DNA from: Exophiala sp. HKRS030
Taxonomy: Eukaryota; Ascomycota; Eurotiomycetes; Chaetothyriales; Herpotrichiellaceae
Direction: 5' to 3'
Assembly (NCBI GenBank): GCA_023897205.1
Contig: JAHWDD010000035.1
Location: 401,757 to 465,756, forward strand
Length of the DNA: 64,000 nt
The position numbers and the translations under genes are program-made. This document shows, in pieces, positions 1 to 10,054 of this stretch. The notes beneath the pieces are model-generated. The model was not told the origin of the DNA. It made no database searches and saw only the letters and a program-made list of their open reading frames with translations. Position 1 is the first letter of the stretch. Every line of letters starts with the position of its first letter.

Positions 1-318
1 CCGACTGATCCTGATCCGTTGAGTACAATCCACAGTCCTACGGGCTATACCTTCTTCATCTTCCATGAGCTTGGTGTTCGATACGAGGGCAAATACCGAC
101 TCCGTTTCTCGCTAATGAACCCTAAGGAACCAAACCAAAATTTCATTCGGACGGTTGAGAGTGATGTCTTTGAGGTATTTTCATGGAGAGAAGCCCCAGG
201 ACGGACAGTGCAATCAGCCCTGACTGCGGGATTGCGTGTGCAAGGACTTTTACTACCTAGAAAGAATGGGTCGCCAAAGGATGAAGTTGAAGATGGTATC
301 GACCTCGCTGTGGCCTAG
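1..318 (+). CDS. Velvet-domain regulator, 3' part only
   Basis: The reading frame enters from the left edge and ends at TAG 316-318, giving the last 105 residues. The segment matches the second half of a velvet factor domain: a short acidic lead, GYTFFIFHELGVRYEGKYRL, then RLRFSL, an ESDVFEVFSW stretch, a GRT...SALT segment and the LRVQGL...PRKNG close. Velvet proteins (VeA, VelB, VosA, VelC) are NF-kB-fold DNA-binding regulators that couple development, light response and secondary metabolism in the fungal nucleus. The usual FPG before the last helix reads APG here. The protein ends a few residues after the domain, unlike VeA with its long tail. Which subfamily it is cannot be told without the N-terminal half. 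The upstream exon or exons lie outside the window. Confidence 0.8.
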   Translation, partial: PTDPDPLSTIHSPTGYTFFIFHELGVRYEGKYRLRFSLMNPKEPNQNFIRTVESDVFEVFSWREAPGRTVQSALTAGLRVQGLLLPRKNGSPKDEVEDGIDLAVA

Positions 319-761
319 TGTGATTCTGGGACACGAGACTTGAATGATTGGAGGCAAGCTCGAGGTATGGGGACCCAACCATGAGAATGCTTGTTTGACC
401 TTAGAATTGGAGGCTGGCGTCGGATCGAATCTATGTGACAAAATGAACCTGTAGAAAGTCGAAATCCTTTAGGTACAGAAGCATGGCCAGTATGAGCAAG
501 TATTTCCTCAAAAACTCATCTTCCTCGCGGTGTTCATGCACCAAAAGCATTGGTGGTAGGCATCATCTTGCCCTTGAACAGCTGTCTTAAATAGGTAGAT
601 AGTAGAAAAGATGCAAATAAGGAGGCATTGTGGAAGGGGAAGAATCAATTCATATACGAAAAACCGGGCAACTGTGTAAGAGGTGAGCATGGAATACTGA
701 GAATAAACTAAATGAATAGGTCATTGGCATGTGTGGGGAGGAAAACTATATTAGCCTGTAC
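319..761. other. Intergenic, 3' flanks of two convergent genes
   Basis: Lies between the end of the velvet gene and the end of the minus-strand membrane-protein gene. No open frame here has splice or family support. It probably holds the two 3' untranslated regions. Confidence 0.5.
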
Positions 762-1825
762 TCAACACATTTGATTACTGGATTCTGCCTCGACGCCCTT
801 TTCGCCCATTTGTATTGAATCGGGATACTCGGGTGCTGAAAGTCCTTCTTCCGCGTTGATATGTTCCTGGCTAGAGGAGGTGATTTTGCATGAAGTTACC
901 TCAGGTCGGAGATTTCGAGGACACCAACGTTGGAGCAATTGTAGAAATGCCAAAAACCCAAGCAATAGATTTGACACTAAATTTTGAAGCTATTCCTGGT
1001 CAAACAAGAAGTTCACACTTGGGGTTGTAACAGGGCTTACAATGCAGCCAAACATCTTGTTGTGCTCTTGTCGCGCAAGTACCGCCACGACAATGGCGGC
1101 ACATATATTAACAATTGAGCGAACAATGTCGTAGGATAGTCCAATTCCAGGCAGCATGTTACGACATTCTATGGCCCCTTCGATGGCCCTCCATTTAGCA
1201 GGCCCTAGTCGACGGAGTGATACGACTGCTCCGCCGGCCTTGATGAGGTAGTCAACGACCACTGAAGACAAGAAAAAGAGGGGTCCGGCGGCGGTATTAT
1301 CACTAGAATCCCGTACGTCAGTTCAACTTCCAAGTCAATAAAGGGTTCACGCACAAGAAAAAGCACAGAAAAAACGGTACCAGTGTACCAACAGCCCAGG
1401 CTCCCACCAATAATAGTTCACTCCACCATTTCCAAACCTTTAAAAGAGTCCCTTCGAGGACGATATAAATGTAGATCACCTATTCAAGATACTAAACCGC
1501 GACAGAATCAAGGCAGGAATGAACGAACCTCCAATGAAACTTGCCAGAATAGTGCCGATCGGGCGATAACAATTGCTGTATGTTGTGGCCACTGCTGGTG
1601 GATTGCCACCATCAGGGTCAGCGCTAGGACTATCTGACTAGCAGCGCTGCCGATTCTCAGGTAGGGGTCAACAAGTCTCAGGAAGCGTGCAACGGGTTTC
1701 CTGATGTCCTTCGTCCTCCTCGAGCGGGATGGACGGGATGGAAAAGTACTGATTGACACTAGAAAGGAAAGGATGGTAGGGATCAAGTTGAGAATACCGA
1801 TGAGCAGCCGCAGCCGTTGTGTCAT
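762..1825 (-). CDS. Hypothetical multi-span membrane protein, four or more exons
   Basis: Unknown function. Starts at ATG 1825 with a hydrophobic N terminus (LRLLIGILNLIPTILSF) and carries further hydrophobic spans (QIVLALTLMVAI, ELLLVGAWAVGTLVPFFL, IVRSIVNICAAIVVAVLA, NLLLGFLAFLQLL), so about five membrane segments. A short RRLGPAKWRAIEGAIECRNM stretch resembles a loop conserved in lineage-specific fungal membrane proteins. Introns I can place: 1480-1528 (GTTCGT...TAG, phase 0) and 977-1018 (GTGTGA...TTAG, 42 bp, phase 1), both frame-consistent. Between about 1270 and 1400 the frame must change once more and the exact junction is unresolved. The C-terminal tail (from about 880 to 762) is polar and ends in NQMC. 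A competing frame around 1530-1630 is also partly open, so the middle is uncertain. Confidence 0.5.
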
Positions 1826-2091
1826 GGTGAATGGACGGACCGATGGGCCATGATAATGTGAGTAACTGGGTGGTGAACAACAAAACGATCGTGCATGACC
1901 TTGCCTTTATGTGCTTGCGCCCGGATACAGGGCAAAGCATGCTCTATCAAAAGTATTTCGCAATTGCGGATGGTGACCCTAGACATCGGCACGGAGGAAC
2001 CCATCAAAAATGGGGACATGATTGGGTGCGGATGCGGGACGTCTAGTAGTTGTGGCTTGTCACTTTACTTCTTGAGAGCGGCAAAGGAGCC

Positions 2092-2163
2092 TGGACACAG
2101 TGATGGCCAATCAGCTAGGAGACTCGGCCGAGTCTCCTAGCTGATTGGCCATCACTGTGTCCA
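2092..2163. repeat. 72-bp perfect palindrome without a spacer
   Basis: Bases 2092-2127 are the exact reverse complement of 2128-2163, centred on CGGCCG; 2091/2164 break the symmetry. There is no loop, so the DNA could extrude a 36-bp cruciform arm. It sits just before the ATG at 2166 of the next gene, in its presumed leader. Such a long, uninterrupted palindrome is unusual; it could be biological (fold-back element, repair junction) or an inverted-read assembly artefact. Confidence 0.9.
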
Positions 2164-2165
2164 AG

Positions 2166-4159
2166 ATGCAAGACGGGGCTATTTCAGTGCTAGGACTCTT
2201 TAGGTGTCAAGCACACCGCTTAGAACGCCCACTTTGGTCGACAAGACTCTTCACTGATTTTGGGTTTTGGGTTCCAAGGTACTACTTCGTCCTTAGGGAG
2301 AGAGGAGGTTTTCAGTATCTTGGAACAATGACCAGCGGACGAAGAGAACTCACTGCTACCGCTTACTTGGCTCTACGCCTGTTGTTCGATGCTATTGAGA
2401 AAGATCATTCTCTATTTGACGAGCCTCCTGATACGATCAGGGCTCGTCTTGATCAATTGAGTAGACTACTGCCGCGGGAAGAGAAGGAAGACACTCGCCA
2501 GTTACACGAGCTATTTATCGAGCAGAGAAAATCCTTATTTTGCAACCTTGCAGCCGGGCCTAAGAAGAGTAATAAGACTAGCAGCAGAACTGGTCGAAGT
2601 CGGAAAACCCCTTCTAACCGTCGCAATATAACCCAAAATAAGAAAGCGATCCATCAGCAGCTACAGCCGCAGGTTACAACATTCCAATGGATCGCACCAT
2701 CCACCCAGAAACCGCCGCAGAGCCAAACCGCAAACTCCAAACCTAGCGAGCAACCTATAGTCAACCGCGAGATCCAAATACAGAGATGGCAAGCATATGA
2801 TCCCGAAAACAAGGATGGTCTCTCAGTTTACTATGAGCTGGTAAATCAACAAGAAAGGTTGAAAGCATTTTTTACGCGGACACCCCAGAGTTCTATTGTG
2901 GCTCAAAATAAAAAGGAGCAAAAAGAAGACCATCCAATCCTTCGACTGATCGATGACAATGAAACGCCCCATCGCTTTTTCAAGCATACATTATGCGGCT
3001 ATGCTTCTCTATTTCTATTTGTGGATTCTCAGGGGTATCGCGGGGAAAACGAGGGTACAATCCAAAAAGATTACCTACTTCTATGGGAGGGGAGATCTAA
3101 GAGAGTGCACAAGGGTCTACATTTTGGCGAGAAGGTCGCGAGGCTGGAGAACAAGTTACCAGGTGCGGGCATGCTCGCCATTTGCTTAAAGGAGAAGTTG
3201 AACAATACTTCGATCACGCAAATAGACGCTCTATGTCTCTACATTAAACAAGACGAAACACTACAAAGACTACTCCCACTATTTTCTAACGCAGAGGGCG
3301 AGCAGGATTTCTGGGATTGGGCGATTGGCACGGGCACGGCGAGATCCAAAAAACTGACATCGGGTTCATCAGAGTTGGATTCCAATTTCCGGCATGCAAT
3401 ATCATCCTCTACCACTCCTGCGCCTAATCAGAGCACCACAACTTGTGTAGATGATGGGGGTGACCACTCTGACGGACCGAGAACCACGGACTGCGTGACA
3501 TTGTCCAACTCCCGATGTGAGGAAATCAAAATGCACTTGTACGTGAATACTGATTCTTTTCAGCTCCAGGAGTCCCTCGAAGGAAGGCGCTTGAACCAAT
3601 CACCAGCACCGAGGCGCAGAAGCAAAAGCGAATGCGAGTCATAACTCCCGGCAACACCCAGCTGAGAGGTACGATAGCTACCTACACCAACCGCCTCGGC
3701 GATAAGGACTCATTGAGCCAACTATCGTCTGTTCTTGGGGCAAGTCCTTCGACCCGACTTACTGGAACCCAAAACACGCATGCACATAGTTGCAGCTCGA
3801 GCAGTCATACCGACTTTACGGGTATCAGTACGAACACCAGTCCCTCGGGAGCAAGTGGCCAATCGCTATCCAGTGAGACAACCACAGCACCAATTATCGG
3901 CGAAATAAACATCACGGAAGATGAATCTGAAGAGGGTGGTGGTTCCGGGCCCACCCCAATAGGGTCTGCACACGCGTGTAGTGAAGCGCTACAGGTAAAC
4001 ACTGGAGAACATGGAGTCAACCCTACGACAACTGAAGTAGACTTGGAAGACCGGGACTGGGATGTAGCGTTCAATGTTTCAGGTCATAATGGGATGGATT
4101 TCATGGACGTCTGGCTGGACTTCTCGGATGTTAATGGCATGCAATTTCTTGACATCTGA
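2166..4159 (+). CDS. Hypothetical protein, 648 residues, two exons
   Basis: No family recognised. I take ATG 2166, just after the palindrome; the frame is open upstream to 2145 but with no ATG. A 47-bp intron at 3517-3563 (GTGAGG donor, ACTGAT branch, TTTTCAG acceptor) joins the first 1351-nt exon to a second exon that runs to TGA 4157-4159; the joined frame has no stop. The N-terminal part has an LRLLFDAIEK helix region, then a Lys/Arg/Asn/Gln-rich linker (about residues 120-200), a folded-looking middle (about 210-400) with DFWDWA at its end, a second basic patch (RRK...KQKR) straight after the intron, a Ser/Thr-rich stretch, and an acidic C terminus with the repeated motif MDFMDVWLDFSDVNG. 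Basic patches plus an acidic tail suggest a nuclear protein, but that is inference. Confidence 0.6.
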
Positions 4160-4241
4160 GAAAACTCCATGATGGATGAAAGTTGAAAGAATTGGTCGCA
4201 TCATTCATTTTAGCGATATGGAGTCTTGGAATTCAGCTCGG

Positions 4242-5082
4242 TCAAGTATTTCTCCCATCAGACAATGGTGAGACATGAGCAACCGGTGGTTGTTCCATTT
4301 CTTCTCCTCTATCCTGGCCCTCATCCCGCTTGCCTTGGTTTCGCACTGTGAAGAAGGGGATTGCGCCTGACAGAACTTCGAAGAAATCGGGTGCATGGAG
4401 CACAAGAGCATCGCCAACATCCAAGTCCTGGCTCTTGACAGATGATCGATAGCCATCCTGTAACACCCCAGTCACAACACCCAATGGAAGTCTGAATGCT
4501 TCGAGGAGAGTTAGGAGTCGGCTGCGCATGTTTGGGGACATCCTAGATTCTGGAGGTGGAGCGTCTTTCGGTGGCATCTTGCTTGGCTTCAAGGCGCCGA
4601 CCTCTACGGCTGCTTCAAGCATTTGGCTCGGTGGGCTTTTCATCAGAACCTTACCATCGCGCAAATTCGGGCCTGATCTTTCGGCGACTTCTAGAGTTTC
4701 CGAAGTCTCGTTCTCCCAGCTGGGGGGTCCTAAAACGAATGCTACCGTCACCTGATTCGTTGAAGGCCACATCACCGCCCCTTTCTGCATGCAAGTGGTG
4801 CGCGCACGGTCACGGGCTAGGCATGACAGTCCATCACTATCGGGAAGTTGGAGAATTTGGGGGTGCTTGGTTTTGAGTTAGTCGGTTTTCAGTACACCTC
4901 AAATGTGTTCGTGAACATACCAACACCCTGTCATAGTACTCAAGTAGTTCTGCCTCTTCCGGGCTTTCCCCTTCTGGTGCTACCCATATGTGTCGTTTTT
5001 CTACTAGGAATAGGTCTGCAACAGGGACACATATCCTCAATGCAAGCGCACGGCTTTCCTTTGTAGCTTTAAAAATATGCAT
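4242..5082 (-). CDS. Hypothetical protein, 261 residues, two exons
   Basis: Function unknown. Start ATG 5082 (MHIFKATKES...). Exon 1 is 4921-5082 and exon 2 is 4242-4865. The 55-bp intron 4866-4920 has a perfect GTATGT donor, a CTAAC branch and a less common AAG acceptor; both sides are phase 0, so the frame stays open. The first exon is rich in hydrophobic beta-type residues with an acidic EGESPEEAELLEYYD turn. The middle holds a Pro/Lys-rich KPSKMPPKDAPPPES linker, then RSRLLTLLEAFRLPLGVV and VGDALVLHAPDFFEVL. No signal peptide or membrane span is evident. It is convergent with the gene ending at 4159. Confidence 0.5.
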
Positions 5083-5527
5083 ATTGTGAAGCGAAAGAAG
5101 GTATGAGTTCAGGTGGCACCATACGGCTTTAAATATAGGCAATTGATTTACACGCGTGGTGTATCCTGAAACGAGGTAACCTCAATTCTGGTTTCTTAAC
5201 TGGTCCACCGCCAGAATACTCTTTCCCTACTAGGGCGTGATGATGAGGGACGAATTGATAACGGCAGGGTAATGATTGAAAAATGAAAAAAGTCACGTGA
5301 ATATATAAAGCCGCCAAGACCATCTGAGGTCAGCCTCACGTGCTGTAGGTGAAGTACTACCTCGATAGATAATCTGGATTTTCTGTGAAGGTAACAAAAA
5401 TTCTGTTTACTCCCCAGTAGCCACCGCTTTCTCGATAATCCAAAAATAACCACCATAAGAACGGGCTCCTCTCAGATCGGGTATTTGCCTTTGTCCAAGG
5501 TAAGTTACACTCCCTTGGTGAATGGTT
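5083..5527. other. Intergenic, upstream of the 4242-5082 gene
   Basis: No gene supported. A TATATAAAG-like box (about 5300-5309, plus strand) is present but cannot be tied to a transcript. Confidence 0.3.
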
Positions 5528-5749
5528 TCATTTGGAGGGTAGATTTGCATCCAAAAAACCCATGCCGCCGTCCGAGAATTGATGGCCTGGCGCCTGGGAT
5601 GCTCTGTCGCTGTCACCAGTGGACTGTTGAGAGGGTGATTTGATGCCGTTCGCTCCTGAGTTGGCAGTCGTTCCATGTCTACCTTGAGGAGGATTCTGCG
5701 CTTCTTGCTTGGGAGGACTGCTGTTGGGGCCTTCCTGATTGCTCGACAT
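5528..5749 (-). CDS. Small hydrophilic protein, 73 residues
   Basis: Starts at ATG 5749 in an AATCAGCATG context and ends at TGA 5528. The protein is almost entirely polar, rich in Ser, Gln, Asn, Pro and Gly (MSSNQEGPNSSPPKQEAQ...) and ends GGMGFLDANLPSK. That make-up resembles the small unstructured stress- or conidiation-associated proteins common in filamentous fungi, but no named family is claimed. The frame stays open upstream to 5884 with a hydrophobic segment that I treat as leader DNA. A second, overlapping minus-strand frame (5407-5889) is longer but lacks low-complexity consistency and is considered a shadow. Confidence 0.4.
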   Translation of the reverse strand: MSSNQEGPNSSPPKQEAQNPPQGRHGTTANSGANGIKSPSQQSTGDSDRASQAPGHQFSDGGMGFLDANLPSK

Positions 5750-6168
5750 GCTGATTGAAGAATTAAGGACGAGCAGTGGTAAGAATTCCGTCGAAGCGGT
5801 GGTGCGCGGAAAGCTAAGCAGGCACATAGATGCAGTAATATCGAATACTGCGGTACAGGTGAGGAGAAAGAGAAATTCGTACAAGTCACGAAATTGGGGA
5901 TTTTTTATACCTATGGAGGGCGCGAAGTGCTACTCCTAGACTTCCAATGAAGGCTTTGGAAATATTTCGCAAGTGGAAACCGACCTTAGAATGCATGAAT
6001 GGATGCATGAGCGGTAGAGGAGACCAGGGTTCTCGCAATGAAATCTTCACCATCGAGAGTCCTATCATGCACTTCGATCCCCCAAACCGCCCTTATGACC
6101 ACTAGGGCGAGTTCACAGTGAACAACGAAGTGGCCGTTTGTTTTCCTGTCTACTCCTAGCGTGCAATT
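5750..6168. other. Intergenic stretch
   Basis: Short open frames exist on both strands, but none joins to a neighbour by plausible splice sites. Nothing recognisable. Confidence 0.3.
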
Positions 6169-6579
6169 TCACTCTGACCATTTTGAGCCAAAACTGAAAT
6201 GTGTCTGGTGTGAGAGCATAATCAGGATAGTCACTAGGATATTAGACAACCCAGGTGAATCAGACAAGGATGACCCCTTTTCGAAGACCATGAAGGGAGC
6301 GTCGTCCTCGCTTGTGCTAGTTATGCACGTTTCGTTCCGCAGAATCAAATCAAAAAGAAAATTGGTAGGCCGCTGTGTCAGGTCATGGCCATCACCAAGG
6401 CCCATCTTACGTGGAGCAATGGAATCTTGAAGGATACCCGTACCTGGCCCCATGGTCACGGCGGGCATGTACCTCCGATGCTTCCAGGAGTTAATGCAGG
6501 CAGAGAGAACCTTCACGCGAGGGAAGGCGTCAAGGGTTGACACCTTGAATGGAGCTTGGATGTCGCTTGAAGCCCTCAT
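6169..6579 (-). CDS. Possible hypothetical ORF, 136 residues
   Basis: A single open frame from ATG 6579 to the stop at 6169. No family, motif or targeting signal is recognised, and no clear intron links it to flanking sequence. The central part (FLFDLILRNETCITSTSEDD) has normal protein composition, which is the only reason it is listed. It could equally be a chance frame. Confidence 0.2.
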   Translation of the reverse strand: MRASSDIQAPFKVSTLDAFPRVKVLSACINSWKHRRYMPAVTMGPGTGILQDSIAPRKMGLGDGHDLTQRPTNFLFDLILRNETCITSTSEDDAPFMVFEKGSSLSDSPGLSNILVTILIMLSHQTHFSFGSKWSE

Positions 6580-7643
6580 ATGCAGGTATCTCTGGCTGCT
6601 CTTGGGCTAGCGAACGATGGACGGCAGCTTGGCCGGGACAAGGCTCCCACGCCGTGGCTTGCATGACGGCCCTCCCGCTTGCAAAATATAGTAAAGGCTC
6701 AGATTAGTCTGTACCGAGATATATGTATGCTTATACACAGTCTTGGAGCGGATACAATGGAACGCCAATTCATCTTTGAAGAGGGAACTGAAATAATCAC
6801 AACTCTATCGGTTCTTTAATGGAAGTGGTACTCTCAAGAATACATATAAACGGTAGACAAGCATACAGTACATTTCACTAACCACTGAAGCCAGATCCCG
6901 ATAGAATTATCCTGATTTGCATGAAGTTCTTATGGGCTAATGCGCAAGTCTGCTGAACGAAAGGGAACTAGATTTTCCCTCGTATTTCCCCCAATCCGTG
7001 CTGCCACCGAGACAGTGTTTGTTGTCGGCCATTGTTCGACAAATAGGGTGCCTTTCAGCTGGCCACCCAAACCTACTAGTATATCCTGTTGACAGGGCAG
7101 ACAGTGGGCCGCGATATAAAATTGTACTAGTGAAGAGGCTGAATATATACAGTCCTAGTTATCTAGCGAAATCTGATTGTTCGCTAGACCTGCATCTCCA
7201 AGGTTTTCGGTTCGCAGATTGCGTCGTGATATAGTTCGTACTGCTCACTGTGCGCAATTAGAAGCAGCTCATCAGCTCCATCATTGGTTGTGAATGTCCT
7301 TGCATCTCCAGTGGTTATCGTTGAAAGATAGCTGGCAACCCTGTCTGGAAATCAGTAAGTTAAATGCAGCTCCCAAATTGGAAATCACATACTCATTTTC
7401 GTAGTGTTCGACTGACATATTGCGTGGCTTGAAAGACCAAATCTGTACCTTTCGTAGCAAAAGCATTTTTAAAACAATCCATGCAAGGTCAATGATGGTA
7501 GTTCCCCGCCCCAATCTTGCGAGAATGGGGATTTTACCCCTGCTTGCAATATTCTCGATGGCCGAAGAATACTGGCGGCCCTTGAGACTTAGCCTTGGCG
7601 GATGCGACCTCAATTGACGGGGCCACATGATCCTATTAGCCCC
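6580..7643. other. Intergenic, about 1 kb
   Basis: No gene supported. A minus-strand frame at 7281-7661 encodes 126 residues without recognisable motif and overlaps the start of the repeat gene; it was not accepted. Confidence 0.3.
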
Positions 7644-8778
7644 ATGTCCAGCATCGACCAATCAGACGCGGCCACGGCCCCCGGTTTCCATCAAACTGCT
7701 ACATCTTTCCATCAACCTGCTACATCTTTCCATCAAACTGCTACATCCTTCCATCAATCTGCTACATCTTTCCATCAAACTACCACATTTTTACATCAAA
7801 CCACTCCATCTTTCTATCAAACTACCATATCTTTCCATTGAACTACTACATACTCCTATCAAGTTGCCTCATATTCCTATCAAGCTATCCACACATTCCC
7901 ATCAAACGATAAAAGTTTCCATTAAACTGACATCGAACAACTTATCAGTCATCTCCAAGGTGTCATCAAGATTCTATCCCTAGCTCGCACTTTTGATTTG
8001 TCAACTGATTGCCAGATGGCCACAGACCAGATTATCGAAACTGGGCTAAGTTACCAGCAGGGGGCCAATCTGACGATATCCAAGGCGCAGTGACTGCATG
8101 CCGTAAAAAACTCGAGCATGTTAATAACCAGATTAGGACACTTGGTCGTCTCTCAGGAAGGGGTCCAAAGCTTGTCAAAGATGCTGTTGGCATCATGACA
8201 GCAACGGAGCAGTCTCGGGAAAATAACGTGTACCAGGAATTTCTGGGCGACATTGCACATCACTGCGGCAGCGGAATGACGTTGCTGTGTGCCGCCGGCC
8301 TCGGGAAACAGCGAGTGGCCCGGCTGAGTGTCGAAGGTAGGACTAGTATCATTGGTTTCCTCAAGAGCAACAAGTCTAGTTTTTGTCACACCATTCTGGA
8401 TACGCTAGCTACCGCGTACGAGGTTCCTTCTGCGAACGGTTAGTTAGAGTCATCTTTTGTTGATCGAGAAGGCTAAGTTACAGTAGATCTAGCAAAAGTA
8501 AACGGAAAATATCAAGGTACGGGAGGATACCCAACATAGAATTAGCTGACCATTTAGACATACCTCCCTATCGTACCAAGCTACTAGCTGAAGATCTCCT
8601 CGAGTTTCTGCAAGAGCACCTAGGAGAATATCCCCCTCTGGCAATAAAAGTTTCGAAGAATGAATCACCTTCAATCGAGGTATCGTGGGAGATGGGCCAG
8701 GATCTGATCGTACATGTTATGGAATGCGAACGGCAGCGATATCTCTCAAGTCGAGCGAGGGCGAGGGCGAATGTATAG
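7644..8778 (+). pseudogene. Phe-His-Gln repeat protein with two in-frame stops
   Basis: Starts MSSIDQSDAATAPG at ATG 7644 and runs into a 21-bp repeat encoding FHQTATS. The same frame continues after the repeats into EQLISHLQ, but is cut by TGA 7839-7841 and TAA 7923-7925, both at positions where the repeat has Gln (CAA). Downstream, three frame-consistent introns give a clean reading: 7960-8015 (56 bp), 8439-8483 (45 bp, GTTAGT...TTACAG) and 8517-8557 (41 bp, GCTGAC branch, TTTAG). The C-terminal domain (HRPDYRNW..., TACRKKLEHVNNQIRTLGR, HCGSGMTLLCAAGLGKQRV, then LAEDLLEFLQEHLGEYPPL) is unknown and looks soluble. CAA-to-TAA is a CpA-to-TpA change, the RIP type. A start inside or after the repeats cannot be excluded, in which case the gene could be alive. 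Its end overlaps the convergent gene at 8746-9124 by 33 bp. Confidence 0.45.
7686..7925 (+). repeat. 21-bp coding minisatellite
   Basis: Seven full 21-bp units (7686-7832) of the type TTCCATCAAACTGCTACATC plus one base, encoding FHQTATS with few substitutions, then about 90 bp of degenerate units (Tyr-Gln variants) up to 7925. Period 21 keeps the frame, as expected of a protein repeat. Confidence 0.85.
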
Positions 8779-9124
8779 GACTGTTGGCTTTCCGTATAGC
8801 ATGCATGTTTGACCCTTTTGAATATCCAACTTAGCAAAACCAGTGGCTCCATCGCCTGTCTCCTCCTGTTGAAGACCCAGGCCACCGCCAGTTACCTGTA
8901 CCCAGCCATTTCCGCTGCTCTTGTCAACCACAACTCCACAAGCGTCCGGATATTTTTCATATTTGAAGTCGTTTGCTCCAGTCGTTTCCTCCGTATCGAC
9001 CAGAACATCTGTCCTGCCGCGCACCTAGCCGTGTTAGTAGTTATTCATAGCAAGCGTAACACCGACGCACCATCTCTTCAGCTTTCTCTTTCAGCTTTTT
9101 CTTTTCGCTTTCCTCCCTCGTCAT
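8746..9124 (-). CDS. Small hypothetical protein, 110 residues, two exons
   Basis: Start ATG 9124 (MTREESEKKKLKEKAEEM); a 46-bp intron at 9025-9070 with GTGCGT donor, an exact ACTAAC branch and CTAG acceptor; exon 2 ends at the stop 8746. The joined frame is open and phase 0. The N terminus is a charged Glu/Lys helix, the middle (CGVVVDKSSGNGWVQVTGGG) is Gly-rich, and the tail ends YIRPRPRST. No family known. The splice signals are among the best in the window, which supports a real transcript. It overlaps the 3' end of the plus-strand repeat gene by 33 bp (convergent). Confidence 0.55.
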
Positions 9125-9829
9125 CTCGAGAGGGCAGGATAGGATTCAAGGAGAATAGGATGACCGCGCAAATTCGTGCAAGGACCTGTAAAGGTCAAGA
9201 GGTAAGGATATAAACTGCCTGCAGGCAGGCGCTGCGGATGTGATTTCTTATGAGAGGCAAAGCAGAGAGGTCAGATCAGATTATTGTGTCTCATTATAAT
9301 TCGTCACAGGTTTCTCAAAAGGTATAGAAGCCCCACGAAGAGGGAAGAGCAAGGTTTCCGAAAACGCTGCCACGTTACTCGAGTCGGTGATATCAATTCG
9401 GGCATCAAGTCGTTGATGCCCGATGGCTATGAGGTGACTACTTAGTTGCCCCTCTCCTTAGAGATTTTTTAGGCTACAGGGGATCACGTGCTGGTCTCTA
9501 CCGCTAACTATGGGTCACTCCTTCAAGCCTAGGCACGTCAAACCTAGCCCCTCAGTGATTGTATGCGACTTAGGAAGGCTGCCAATCGGTACATAACTGA
9601 CATGAAATTGGGCAGCATAATACTTTTGTATCTTCTATCTAATGATGAGCTATCCGAGCACTACTGCCTCTTACTCCGAAGTTGGTATCTTCAAATTTCA
9701 TACTAGTTGTTGTCTCTTTCCATTACCCGATCCACCTTCTGATTGATTCAAACCCAACCAGGTACTCTGTCCATTTCTGTTTAGAAGGATCCCGCAACTA
9801 ACTCCCAGATTAGGACAATAGTCACACGC
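9125..9829. other. Intergenic, about 700 bp
   Basis: Divergent promoter space between the 110-residue gene and the 70-residue gene. No further coding signal. It contains a small inverted repeat, CGGGCATCAA ... TTGATGCCCG, at 9399-9423. Confidence 0.4.
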
Positions 9830-10042
9830 ATGGCAAATCGGAACTCGGCGACGTCTGTCAAGTCGGACGATTACATTGATCCGGTCATTGAGGAAGCTAT
9901 CAAAGCAACCCCTGCACAAATGCAGCAGTTCAGATCTTCCAGCGAAGCCGTACTGAGAAAAAGGGCGGAAGTACCCTTGAGTAAATTGGAGGACGCAGTT
10001 GCAAAAGAAATAAAGAAAAACCCTGGGCGTCGAATACAATAA
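9830..10042 (+). CDS. Small charged protein, 70 residues
   Basis: Uninterrupted frame from ATG 9830 to TAA 10040-10042. The product is hydrophilic and helical in look: acidic start (SDDYIDPVIEEAIKA), then MQQFRSSSEAVLRKRAEV and a Lys-rich close (AVAKEIKKNPGRRIQ). No family is named. It overlaps a minus-strand frame (9698-10039) of poorer composition. It ends 12 bp before the end of the minus-strand APH-family gene, so the two are convergent. Confidence 0.45.
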   Translation: MANRNSATSVKSDDYIDPVIEEAIKATPAQMQQFRSSSEAVLRKRAEVPLSKLEDAVAKEIKKNPGRRIQ

Positions 10043-10054
10043 ATGCTGGGGAGG

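Noticed and set aside
2145..2165. Upstream start for the 648-residue protein inside the palindrome
   Set aside because: The frame is open but has no ATG there; ATG 2166 is the first.
7281..7661. 126-residue minus-strand frame
   Set aside because: No motif, no splice link, and it runs into the repeat gene's start on the other strand.
8568..8885. 105-residue minus-strand frame
   Set aside because: Shadow of the two genes that overlap there; the plus-strand LAEDLLEFLQEHL reading and the minus-strand 110-residue gene explain the region.
9698..10039. 113-residue minus-strand frame
   Set aside because: Antisense to the 70-residue gene and Cys-rich without pattern.
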